Shown here: piece by piece, positions 24,183-34,745 of the stretch
How the letters are laid out: each line of letters starts with the position of its first letter
Position numbering within the stretch: position 1 is the stretch's first letter
Assembly (NCBI GenBank): GCA_017311315.1
Contig: CM029671.1
Location: 21,326,565 to 21,390,564, forward strand
Direction: 5' to 3'
Source: Dendrocalamus latiflorus
Lineage: Eukaryota; Streptophyta; Magnoliopsida; Poales; Poaceae
Length of the DNA stretch: 64,000 nt
Notes under the pieces: model-generated
Told to the model about the DNA's origin: nothing
The model's input: the letters and a program-made list of their open reading frames with translations, nothing else
Databases searched by the model: none
Program-made: the position numbers and the translations under genes

Positions 24183-26133
24183 TCTAGAGTTAGAGTCCGG
24201 TAGGATTTGAGTTCATCTTTCAGTTCATAGCATGTATTGTAGATTTTGTCAACCGGTTATTTCGTATCTAGCACGTGAAGCCCACACCGAAAGATACACG
24301 CCATAAGTGAAGCACCTAAACCTCCCTCCACAACACCCCCTCTCTACGGAATAAGCCCCCTCCTAACAGCATCCCCTCCCTCAGCCCCATCGTGGACGCC
24401 GAAGATGAGTCCTAATGGTGAAGTAAAGAAGGTGCCACTTAGCCTGGAGGACCCATCAAAGCAAATGTCGGCGGGGAGCGGCCTCACCCCGGAGGCCGAG
24501 CAAAGTTTATTAGAGGTTCTTCACAAAAATGTGGATGTCCTTCGCGTGGTCACCTGGCAATATCACCAGAGTGGGGCGCTTCACCATCGAACACAAGCTG
24601 GTGGTGCGCCCCAACACAAAACTCAGCCAAATAGCGCCTAAGGCGGATGTCCCTCGATAGACAAGAGGGTGCTAAGGCAGAGGTGGCTAAACTAATCACC
24701 TCTAACATCATCAGAGAAGTAGTCCACCCCGAGTGGCTCACCAACTCAGTGCTGCTGAAGAAGTCGAACGGCACCTGGCGCATGTGCATGGACTTCACCA
24801 ACTTTAATAAAGCATGCCCCAAGGACAACTATCCATTGTCACGTATTGACCAACTAGTGGACGCAATAGCGGGTGTGAGATGATGAGTTTCCTCGATGCA
24901 TATTCTGGATACCACCAGATATGCATGGCAAAGGAGGACGAAGCACAAACAAGCTTCATAGTCCTCGGTGGGACATACCGCTTTGTCAGGATGCCCTTCA
25001 GGGTAAAGAATGCTGGGGCCACCTTCACTAGGCCCATCGTACTTGTCTTGGCATCACAATTGGGCTAGAATGTCAAGGCCTACATTGATGACATAGTCAT
25101 TAAGAGCAGGCGAGTGGCATCCCACGACGCGGACCTCTAGAAAATCTTTGACAACCTTCGACGGGCAAGAATAAGACTCAATCTTGAGAAATGTGTCCTC
25201 AAAGTCCTAGCGGCCAAGCTGCTTGGTTTCTTAGTATCCAAGAGGGGAATCAAAGCTGACCCTGATAAGATCAACACTATACTATCCATGGAGGTTTCAA
25301 AGACTGTTAGGGAGGTCTAGAGGCTTGCGGGTAGCATGGCCACCCTCAGTCATTTCCTAGCAAGGGCGGCTGAGTGAGTGCTACCCTTCTTCAAAACGCT
25401 TCGTACCTCAGAAGACTTTCAATGGACTGATGAGTGTGCACAAGCCTTCAAAGACTTGAAGAAATACCTTGCCAAGCTCCCTAGGCTCGTGTGTCTAGCA
25501 CCAGAGGCTTCATTACTATTGTACCTCACAACAACTCCCCTTGTGGTCAACGCAGTGCTCATGTTGGAGGAAGGATCCGCGCAGTAGTTGGTCTACTATG
25601 TCTTCGAAGCCCTATAGGAAGTGAAGACGTATTACACTGAGCTGGAGAAGCTAGCTTACGCGTTGCTCATGGCTTCACATAAGATGCAACATTCCTTTCT
25701 AGCGCACAAAATCACAGTGCCCTCATCTTCCCATAAGGGAGATGTTACAAAATAAAGAATCCACGGGCTACATCAGCAAGTGGGCATCTGAGCTAGCCCC
25801 CTTATCCATCACCTATATCACACAAACTGTGATAAATTTACAAATACTGTAGACTTTGTTGCTGAATGGACCCCCGCAAGCCAGCAAGCAGCCCAACAGC
25901 CCGTAGGCCTTGGACACAGACGGGGCATATTGTGCAGCGGGCGCAAGAGTGGGCTATTGTCACAACACCCAAAGGGCAAGCCCTAGCACACACAACATGC
26001 CTTGACTTCCTTATGACCAACAACACGACAGAGTATGGGGCATTGTTGTTTGCGCGGCCTTTGCAAAGCAAAGGCGTTCGAGCACAGAGGATCCTCAGCC
26101 AAAAATAGAGCACGAAGCCCCTAGGTTTTGCTC
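24183..26133 (+). pseudogene. dead Ty3/gypsy retrotransposon pol fragment, copy 2
   Basis: Duplicate of the fragment at 21572-23536 with its own stops and substitutions. Readable blocks include 'VHPEWLTNSVLLKKSNGTW' (about 24722-24778) and the 'LDAYSGYHQICMAKEDEA' region (about 24892-24945). Around 25086 the catalytic motif reads YIDDI. RNase H-like sequence is more eroded than in copy 1. Confidence 0.82.
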
Positions 26134-26980
26134 CACTTTATGGAGTGTACAAAGAGCATGGAGCTCCCGAGATATGCGCCACTCTGCAGAGTATAAATAA
26201 GAGTATGGAGTCGATAGGCTCCGCACCACTCTACCGAGTAAAAATAAGAGCACGAAGTCGACTGGCTCCGTGCTGACTCTACAGAGTATAAATAGGAGCA
26301 CATAGTCGATGGATTCCGCATCCACTCTACAAAGTATAAATCAGAGCTAGGACTCTCGCATGTCCAGGCCAATTCTACAGAGTATAAATAAGAGCATGGA
26401 GTCGACCGTCTCCTTGCCACTCTACGGAGTATAAATAAGAGCCAGGACACTCGTGCGTCCTAGTCCACCCTACGGAATATAAATAAAAGCTGTAACCCTC
26501 GTGCGTTCTAGCCAACTCTACAGAGTATAAATCAGAGAATAGTGTCAACTAGCTCCGTGCCACTCTACGGAGTATAAATAAGAGCGTGGAGTCGATCGGC
26601 TCTGTGGGCCGAGACCCTTGCATGTCCCAGCTAACTTTATGGAGTATAAACCATAGCACGAAGTCAACTGATTCTGTGCCACTCTATGGAGTATAAATAA
26701 GAGCCGAGACCTTTGCGTGTCCTGGCCAACTCTACAGAGTATAAATAAGGGCGCGGAGTTGACTGGCTTCGTGCCACTCTATGGAGTATAAATTAGAGGC
26801 AAGACCCTTGCACGTCTTGATCAACTTTACAGAGTATAAATAAAAACATAGAGTTGACTGGCACCACACCACTCTACTAGCATAAATAAGAGCTAGGACC
26901 CTCGTATGTCCCAGCCCACTCTACGGAGTATGAACAAGAGACGGGACCCTCGCTAGTCCCAGCCAACTTTACAGAGTTGT
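26134..26980 (+). repeat. 48-bp tandem array 2 with TATAAATA in most units
   Basis: About 17 units of the same 48-bp repeat as 23537-24131, again alternating the GTCGAC-centred and the GGACCCTCG-type halves. It is about five units longer than array 1, so the arrays have changed in number since the duplication. It ends near 'CAACTTTACAGAGTTGTCGA'. Confidence 0.87.
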
Positions 26981-27239
26981 CGAGACCTGAATATGCAAAT
27001 CTAGACTCTCCTGTGTATTCTACACTAGTCTAGGATCACGTTAGTGCACATAGTATAAACAAAGATGAAATATTAACCATATCACGATTCACTAAGAAAA
27101 GACTGAAATGCTATTAATAATTATCATAGTTGTGATCTTATGGCCAAGCTTACAGATAATAGCCTGAATGGCTTAAGAAACTTACAACGGAAAAATAGAA
27201 ATAAGTGTAGTAGCCATTCGACGTGCGTGCGTGAGGATA

Positions 27240-27785
27240 CCTACCGCCGACTTCATCGACACTTGTATGAAGGGTGGAGGATAGAGCACATGTGAGCCTA
27301 ACTCATGCTACTTCTAACTTCATCGACGCTCGTCCGAAGGGTGGGGGATGGAGCGCGTGTGAGTGTACCTTGTCCTACCACCGACTTCGTTGACGCTCGT
27401 CCGATGGGTAAGGGACAAAGTGTGCATGAGTGTACCTCGTCCTAATACCGACTTCATTGATGCTCATCCAAGGGTGAGGGATGGAGCACACACGAGGGTA
27501 TCTCATCCTACCACCGACTTCGTTGATGCTCATTTGAAGGATGGGCGACAGAGCATGTGCAAGGGTACCTCATCTTACCTCCAACTTCGTTGACACTTGT
27601 CTGAAAGGTGGGAGATAAGCATGCATGAGCATACCTCATCCTACCACCGACTTCGTTGACGCTCATTCGAAGGGTGGGGGACAGAGCGCACGTGAGCGCA
27701 CCTCGTCCTATCGCCAACTTTGTTGACGCTTGTCTGACGGGTAGGGGGCAGAGCGCATGTGAGTATGCCTTGTTCTGGCCCATGT
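27240..27785 (+). repeat. tandem array of about 67-bp units, eight copies
   Basis: The core 'CGACTTCGTTGACGCTCGTC' or variants recur with 66-67 bp spacing: the 'ACTTC' element falls near 27249, 27317, 27383, 27450, 27516, 27583, 27649 and 27716. Each unit also has a 'GGGTGGGGGA.AGAGCG' part. On the minus strand part of the array reads as a 22-residue repeat (…MSVNEVGG…), but I see no gene around it. Confidence 0.88.
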
Positions 27786-28108
27786 CATGACCCCGTTGCG
27801 AATGCCTTGCCTCCCTCCATGTTCGAATCATGCACATCGCTCACGTGAAGATTGGTATCATTGTCATCATTGACACTATTGTCATCATCGTCATCGGTCT
27901 TGTCGCCTCCGTCCTCCTTTGCTTGGACTCACCGAGCCCGCTGAGTTCATCCAGGCTGATGTTAGACTCCACCAGGGTAGGAGGGGCTGAAGAAGGAGGC
28001 ATGACATGATGGCCAAGGCTAAACCTCGTGCATGTCAAGGTCTTCACGGCTTTCACTGTCTTTAATGTTGTGTCCACTCACGTCGCGGAGCGGCCACCAC
28101 TGAAAGCA

Positions 28109-29663
28109 TGTAAGGCCCTAAAAATAGTTTTGGTAATTAATGAATTTATGTGAATATGGGACTGATGTATTATTAGGTGTTTAAAAGGTTTAGTCCCTAA
28201 AATGATGTCAAGATACATGTTAAGGATCAACATGAAGATCAAAGTGGCTCAAGGCAAAGGTATATGTAGACTAGGATCCTCTTTTTATTTTTATCGGTCT
28301 TAGGAGAAAGGATGGAAGATTGGATTATAGGCTAAATGTCGTACCATAAAAAGGGATCATGGCAAGTACCTTGATAGCATATTCTTGTGCCATTTGGATC
28401 AATTTAGAATCATGAATTCATTGAAAATTAAAATTGATAGCCAAATCTATGCTCTATTTGGAAAAACAGAAGTACCGGAGATTCAATGGTGGAAGTATTG
28501 TAGAGCGGTAGTTTCGCAACCTTAAACGGTACTTCTGGCGCTCGGAAGCTCCGAAAAACCAAGCAGAGCCTTTTTCCAGAGAGTATCCTTAGGATGATTC
28601 TGAGTTTGCGCCAAACGAAAATACCAGAGTTTCAACGGTGGAACTACCGTAAAGCAGTAGTACCGTAGCCTTAAACGGTACTTCTGGAGCACGGAAGCTT
28701 CGAATAAGCCGGGCAGAATCTTTTTTCCAGAGAGCGCCAACTCTCAGCCTCGAATCAAACGGAAGTACCGCGTCGACTTCCCGGAACTTCCGGTTAACAG
28801 AACTACCGGATTTTCAACGGCGGTAGTTTCGTGCTGATTTCCAACAACTAGTTTAGAAGCTCTGACATAGCCATTACTATCGCGTTAGAATAGGTGTGGA
28901 AGTACCGGCTTTTGGTCTACGGTACTTCTGCGCGCCCTGAATTTTTCTGAAATTCCCTTGTAACGGCTAGTTTTGGTTGGTAAGGGTATAAATGCCCATC
29001 CATCTGCTTAAGGACAGTAAGAAGAGATCCTATTGAACATCTTTGAGCATTCACTCCACACCTCTCTTTCTCATTGTGCATTTATTTGAGGTGGTTGATC
29101 CAAACAAGTGCATTGCATCTTTAGATTGATCCTTTAGTACTTGATTGTCATCAAGCGAAGCATGTGATCTTTTACTCTTGGTGTTTGTCGGCACCTAGAT
29201 GACTTGGTGGAGTTTGCACGGTGACTTCTTCAAGAAGGTTGTGAAGAAGCCCAGCATCAACTTGTAAGTGGTTTGGAGTCCACCATCTTCGGAGTGAAGA
29301 AAGGAGTACCACTAGTGGATTGAGGAGCTGAGGCTTAATTCGTGGAGCTAGTCCAATTCGTTTGGGCTTTCCTCAACGTGGATTAGGGGAAACTGGCAAG
29401 TTTTCGATCACCACAGTAAAAACATCGTGTGTTCATTTGGTATCACTTATCTCTTTTTCAGCTCTTGTACATTTCGCATATTGTAATTATTTACTTGTGC
29501 TAGAGCCTCTTGTAGAGATTTATACTTGCAGTGCCATAAACTTACTAGAATTATGTAGGTTTCAATTGCTTTAAATTTCTACCATATTAAAATTATAGAA
29601 ATTAATTAAAAGGCAAGAAAAATTTTAAAATCTCCTATTCACTCCCCTCTAGTCGATTATCCT
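28109..29663 (+). mobile_element. LTR-like repeat sequence, about 1.5 kb
   Basis: Starts TGTAAGGCCCTAAAAATAG and ends in the stretch CTATTCACTCCCCTCTAGTC, sequences I associate with long terminal repeats of grass retrotransposons. It is non-coding. Inside is an imperfect direct repeat of about 150 bp (28488-28585 and 28636-28735, sharing 'CCTTAAACGGTACTTCTGG'). No matching second LTR or primer-binding site was found, so a solo or partial LTR is the most I can claim. Confidence 0.4.
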
Positions 29664-29689
29664 TCATCTTACAATCACTCATGGCACGA

Positions 29690-31186
29690 ATGGAATGTTC
29701 AGGCATAGCAACGCCCAGGGCTTTGCAAATGTGGTTGATCCTCGGATCATCTGGCGTGGTTGATGCTTGAAGGCTGTGCTCCTTGATGATGTAAGGCCCC
29801 ACGAACATAGACGATGCACACTCTTCCTCTGCCAGCGAAAGAACTGCAGGAACTCACGGTTAGCAACCGAGGAAAGGCCCCTTACCAATGACGTATGTAG
29901 CAAAGCACAGAAACCTACTAGGACCGGCCGGCTTTGCCAGTGTCGTTAGTGAAGGTTGGACTCCGTCAATCCGAGCAGGGTCGGTCTTGATGTCCCATCG
30001 TCGTGCCAGTGGAGACAAGCGGAGCATGCAAAACTCCTCGGCACAATCGCGTATGTTTAGCCGAAGTGCAACTGCCAGTAGCCTCCGGACGCGCGCCTCG
30101 GCATCCTGGTCAAGCTTCATGTGAGGTGACTAGACGAAGTCCATGATACACCCTGTGATGCAAAGGCTGATGTCATGCTCAATTTGGTGGTGGAACAATC
30201 ATTGTAGCCAATGAGACTCCCACTTCGTTCGCGTCGACTTCATAGGGAAGCCCTTCGAAGCAGCGATGTGCAGTTGCAAGCTGACATTGTACAGGTTAGA
30301 ATACTGACTGTCGCCTAGCCAATTTGGCTAGCATCGCGTGTTGTGCAGGGACGCGAAAACGAAGGAATTGGGAATAGTGCGCTCCGAACATGCCATCTAG
30401 GCGTATATGTGAGACGGGCAATGGCATTCGATGTCAGCTTCTAAAGCTCTAGCTCATACAACCAAAGAAGGTCGCTCACAAGCGCATGGTGAGTATTCAG
30501 AGCCTCGCATCGTAGGCCGCAAACACCAGTGTCTTGCCTTCCCGCGGTTGTGGCATGATCTCATCGCTAGCAAGGAGGCCAATGATCTCATAGGATGGGA
30601 TCTTGCTGTCACACACAAGAGACCCCACCAGTTCATCCATTGTGATCGATGGGCCAATTATGTTCAGAAACACACGGCCAAACTTCCCAAACACTTTCCA
30701 TCACTTGCTGGCGGTGACTTCGGAGCGATTGTTTTGACCAGTGTGGATGCTTGATAGAACCTACACGTTGTTGTGGCTACTTCGGCCACTCCCACGAGCC
30801 ATCACAAGTGGCAGGCAAGTGGCGAAAAGATGGTAACCAAAAAAAGCTCAATGACGACCAAAGGGATTGTAAGAAACAAGACGCCGCCGATAGGGAGAGA
30901 GCAAGCAAATACCCGAAAAGAAGTGTACCCAGGGGGCTTAAGTACACATTGCAACATCGACAATTAATGTTGGTGTGGTGGATGCGACGGCCCATGTCGC
31001 ACGACCGAGAGAGAAATCGTTGCCACGTGTTGCTTGGTCTTGGATGTCACACGCGCCAAGGCTGTCAGCAGAAGCAAGAATTTGAGGAGGCACTGATTCA
31101 ATGGGTTGAAGGGACGAAGGGGATAAGAAACATCGAACATGGTCTCGGCCCGCAGAAATCGAGGCCTTTTAACCATGAGAGGCTAT
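29690..31186 (-). pseudogene. degenerate coding relic on minus, probably retrotransposon-derived
   Basis: On the minus strand, broken frames give protein-like stretches, for example 30497-30694 (…FLNIIGPSITMDELVGSL…) and 29860-30120 (…RVRRLLAVALRLNIRDC…), separated by stops. The style resembles gag-region or accessory proteins of grass gypsy-type elements, but I cannot name a domain. An LTR-like end at 31187 borders it on the upstream side for that orientation. Confidence 0.3.
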
Positions 31187-31530
31187 TGTTGGGGGAATGG
31201 CCCCCACCTTGGCCCAATTGGCACATTGCACCAAAAGGCCCAATAATCATACGGCTATGTGGCCGGCCCAAGAGGACTGCCACAAGGGAAAAGACATAAT
31301 TGCTCTAGCAATAATAGATCTAGATAGGAATATTTATGTAAACAATCTCCTCATAGCTATAAGTATATGCCTCAGGGCGCCATAAACGGCATATCTCATT
31401 TTTTACAATAGACAAGCTTATGTAATATAGACTTCTATTCCTCATCTTGATGGTTTCTAAAGCTTCGAATAATCCTTTTGTAATCTTTCAGTAGCTCTAT
31501 TGTTCGTTATTTAGCCTGTGACCACAACTG
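31187..31530. mobile_element. LTR-like fragment beginning TGTTGGGGGAATGGCCCC
   Basis: The sequence from 31187 starts with TGTTGGGGGAATGGCCCC, a beginning typical of grass gypsy LTRs, followed by AT-rich sequence. Only one end can be placed. Read on minus, the terminal CCCCAACA would be the 3' end of a 5' LTR preceding the relic at 29690-31186. Orientation and right border are uncertain. Confidence 0.35.
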
Positions 31531-31645
31531 TGGCCGTTTCCAATGCGATTCCAGTGCGTCATCATTGTGATGTCTGGTGGCCATAATTATGTGTAATATA
31601 TAATGTCTCTCCTGTAGGCCGTGCACTTGCAGCCCGCTCAGTTGG

Positions 31646-31880
31646 GCTGAAAAAAGTGGATTATGGCTGAAATTGCACTGTACTTAGCTGAAATCACACT
31701 GTAGCTGATGGTGGCTTATTTGGCGCAATTAAATTTAAAATAAATTTTTTTAAAATAGACTAATCGTGGACAATACAAACGACTACGGGAAAAAAAGAAC
31801 CAGTAAAGAACTAAAAATGCTAAAAAAACTAGAAAAAGATGAAATTTAAAAATAGTAAAAAATAAGCAAAAAATTTAAAT
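31646..31880. mobile_element. diverged MITE-like element, family A copy 2
   Basis: Shares 'ATGGCTGAAAT', 'CACTGTAGCTGA', 'GGCTTATTTGG', 'CAATTAAATTTAAAA', 'ACTACGGGAAAAAAAGAACC' and the A-rich tail with the copies at 1391, 47082 and 52643, in the same order. The ends are too eroded to define. Confidence 0.5.
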
Positions 31881-32059
31881 TGAAATGAGTAGGACCTTGA
31901 TGTGTCAGTTGTCTTAGATCACTTTCGCGCTACCACATACCTACCCCATTATAGCCGGGGGAAAGCGCGAGCGGGGAGCGCAGCCACGTCGGCCGCGCGT
32001 GCGCTCCGCCCGCCGCGTGGCCGGCTGAATTTGCGTACGGTCGGCCGAGCCAATTCCCC

Positions 32060-32335
32060 TGCATTTTCCCGAAATTACGTAAAGGTCCTTTTTCCTCGCG
32101 AAAAGGTCCCTGTCAGTCTTTTTAAGCCCCTCCACTTTGCAGGATAGCGCCCCGCGTTTTCTAAATTACGTACGGGTCCTCGTTTATTACGTACATGCCC
32201 TCGGTTTTTTACGAAAAAGACCTTTGACTTTCTCGTTTATTACGTACATGCCCTCAGTTTTTTACGAAAAAAGCCTTTGGCTTTTCCGAAAATACACATG
32301 CGCCCTCGATTTTTTTTAAATTTTTTTTACAAACT
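32060..32335. repeat. degenerate ACGTA-type repeats
   Basis: Consecutive units of about 55-60 bp: 'ATTACGTACATGCCCTCGG', then TTTTTTACGAAAAA, then 'GACCTTTGACTTT'. Two neighbouring units (about 32182-32283) are nearly identical. The family also occurs at 230-490. Confidence 0.6.
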
Positions 32336-32812
32336 CCTCAAGGATTATCGCCTCTTTTTCTTCGGTACACACGGTGTCTGGCGCGGCGTGGCGCCGCGCC
32401 TATGAGGCTAGTATACCTTACGGACGGAAGGTTCCGTAGATCTACGGCCGCTGGATCACGACAGGAGCATGATCGAGAGGCATCGGATCTAGGAGCCCAA
32501 ATGTATTTGCAGATCATGGCATCACGCATGCCGCACGTGGGGTTAATTCCTGGGCACCTGCCCTGCCGGCCACCTAGCTTGTGTGGACGGAACGGAACGA
32601 AGGGTGTAAATCTATGCTGTTTTTTCACTTACTTTTTTTTTTTGGCTTTTAGGGTGATCTGACATTGGAAGAGATTCCATCCTTTGCTTTTTGCCTTGCT
32701 TTATCTTTGTAGGTGACTGGGACACTTGCTAGTTGCTAGGTGACTGTACTCTCCCACTGAACATTCCTTCGATCATTGTGGCCTCAATTGTTCTTCACCT
32801 CTTTCTCTTTTC

Positions 32813-32815
<3 letters not shown>
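32336..32815. other. gene-free spacer
   Basis: No gene or repeat that I can name lies between the ACGTA repeats and the GA microsatellite. Confidence 0.3.

Positions 32816-32854
<39 letters not shown>
32816..32854. repeat. (GA)n microsatellite
   Basis: A perfect GA dinucleotide run of about 39 bp. Confidence 0.97.
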
Positions 32855-32856
<2 letters not shown>

Positions 32857-33179
32857 GTTCTTCCGCCTGCTGATCAGCTACAATACAGGGCATACAGCCA
32901 GCCCAGCATCTTCTCCGTGCGAGTCATCATGCGCCCCACCGGAGGCCGAGTACCGCTATCGGGGAATGACAAGCCCACGGTGGTCACTCCCTTTGGGCCT
33001 CTCTCTTGGATGGGCCTGGGCCGTAGCGACTTATCTCTCTCTTAAAAAACAAGTGTCACCAAATCCTAGTGCTCGATCCGTCCTCTATCTTCTATATATA
33101 TTTTTTTAAGGGAAATGCTAAATAATACTCAAATATTTTTTTACTCGGAGCATTTAAATTTTTCTCTTATGTCTTAAAA

Positions 33180-33360
33180 AATATGAGTACTTCGAACCAC
33201 AAAAAACACTCGAATCTTCCTTCTCTCATGTATGCACCCCTAACAAATTGTGAGTGCTCTAAACCACAAAAAATACTCGAATTCGCCTTTTCCCATATAT
33301 ACACCTCTCCAAAAAATCTGAGTGCTTCGAACCATAAAAAAAATACTCAAGTGCTTCTTA
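33180..33360 (+). repeat. about 67-bp imperfect triplicate
   Basis: Three consecutive units, each containing a GAGTGCTTCGAACCACAAAA-like segment followed by 'ATACTCGAA' and 'CATATATACACC'. Spacing is about 67 bp. Confidence 0.65.
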
Positions 33361-33805
33361 AACATCACTATTTTTTAAAAAGAGTACAAGGTGGACATAT
33401 ATATTTAACATATACCACACTCATGTCACTCATGCGCGCACACACGGATGTGGGCCTCTTCTGGATTCGTGACTGTGTTGTTACCTTTCTTTCTCTAGGG
33501 TTTCATTTCGAGACTGTGGCGTCGTTTCCACTATACCAATGCTAGGTTCCTCCTGATCGGCAGCAGTTAATTACTCATATGATGCTTTACTTCTAGGATC
33601 GATGGTCATACAGTAGTATTGTAAGGGCTTAGGTTTCATTTCACGTTTGGCTTTTTGCCAGCTTAATTGGCACTTAGAAGGGACTGAACGACGTCTAAAC
33701 CTGTAGGCCACTGCATGCAAACGCAATGCAAGCATCGCATCTCCCCGCACGCAAGTTGGTCCGGGATCGGGATGTTTGGGTTGCGTTCACTAAGTTCTAA
33801 AAGCG

Positions 33806-33844
<39 letters not shown>

Positions 33845-34469
33845 AAGTCCTAAAAACGTAGCAGAAGTGTGATGAACTGATGATGTCGATTTCTCTCTAG
33901 ACGAATCACGGCGGCATATGGTCACATGTAAAAATGACCTTCAGAAGTGTGGATATTTGTTGCTTCCTGGAGGACTTGTCTGACCTTGACTAATGACCGT
34001 AGTTAATTAATTTCACTGCACAACGGCAATAACAGCTCATGTAGCAATCGATGTGCATTGCCGTGTTGCTACAGTCTACTCAGCAAGGGATGAAAGATCG
34101 AACAAGCTAGGCGTGTTTATCTGGCGGTTGTGGCGTAGTCGTCAATCAGCTTGCATAAACGTCGCAATTTCATCACCTAGCTGTTGGAAGGATTTGCTAT
34201 CTATTGAACACAAGTTTCATGGTTATGGAATGAACACATTCCTTTTCAAGCCTTCCTCTATTTCTTCGGCTTATTTCCTTTTCAGATTTGCTATCTATTG
34301 CATTTGAGGTGTATAGTGAGGAATGAACACCTTTCCACTACAGCTTACCCTGATCAGTCTGTTACATGTCGAATGGATTAATATTAATTCTACTCACGCA
34401 ACATGCGAATGAACGTGGAATAACTGTTAACGTATTTCTTGTTTTGTGTGCACCGATCAAGATTTTGTT
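33361..34469. other. gene-free stretch with a (CT)n tract
   Basis: No gene is seen. A (CT)n microsatellite of about 34 bp lies at 33808-33841. Confidence 0.4.
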
Positions 34470-34745
34470 TGTTGGAGATAAGGCTTTTCTTATGTTTGGT
34501 TATCCCTTTTATTAAATTTAAATCCCAGGGTTATTGAACCACTTGGTATGAGGACCTATTGTTCTATAAAAGGGTCTAGTCCCCCTCCTCTCACTGGTAA
34601 GCCGAGTTATTCCATGACACGGTCATGACTCTTTGAAAGCTAGTTACTATAAAAAGACTAAACCATAAGTTCAAAAAAAAAAGAGTCTTGATCTTGGTCG
34701 CTGACCATATAGATCAATTTGTTTGCATTAGTATCAGAGCTGGAT
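34470..34745 (+). mobile_element. LTR remnant with primer-binding site, Copia-like
   Basis: A 258-bp segment starts TGTTGGAGATAAGG (34470), contains TATAAAAGGG (about 34576) and ends GTTTGCA (34727). It is followed directly by TTAGTATCAGAGCTGG. GTATCAGAGC is the well-known plant retrotransposon primer-binding site, complementary to initiator methionine tRNA. No gag or pol is readable downstream, so this is a truncated element. Confidence 0.6.

Larger units (their letters stand above)
24132..26980 (+). repeat. large tandem duplication, unit 2
   Basis: Starts with a copy of the protease 3'UTR (24132-24182), then a dead gypsy pol fragment (24183-26133), then the longer 48-bp array (26134-26980). 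It lacks the 1.6-kb insert of unit 1. The two units share long, readily alignable stretches. Confidence 0.8.

Noticed and set aside
23537..26980. CRISPR-like regular repeats.
   Set aside because: Units are contiguous tandem repeats with no unique spacers, and the sequence is clearly from a plant nuclear genome.
34053..34307. 84-codon plus frame.
   Set aside because: Non-coding style composition next to an LTR remnant; no motif.
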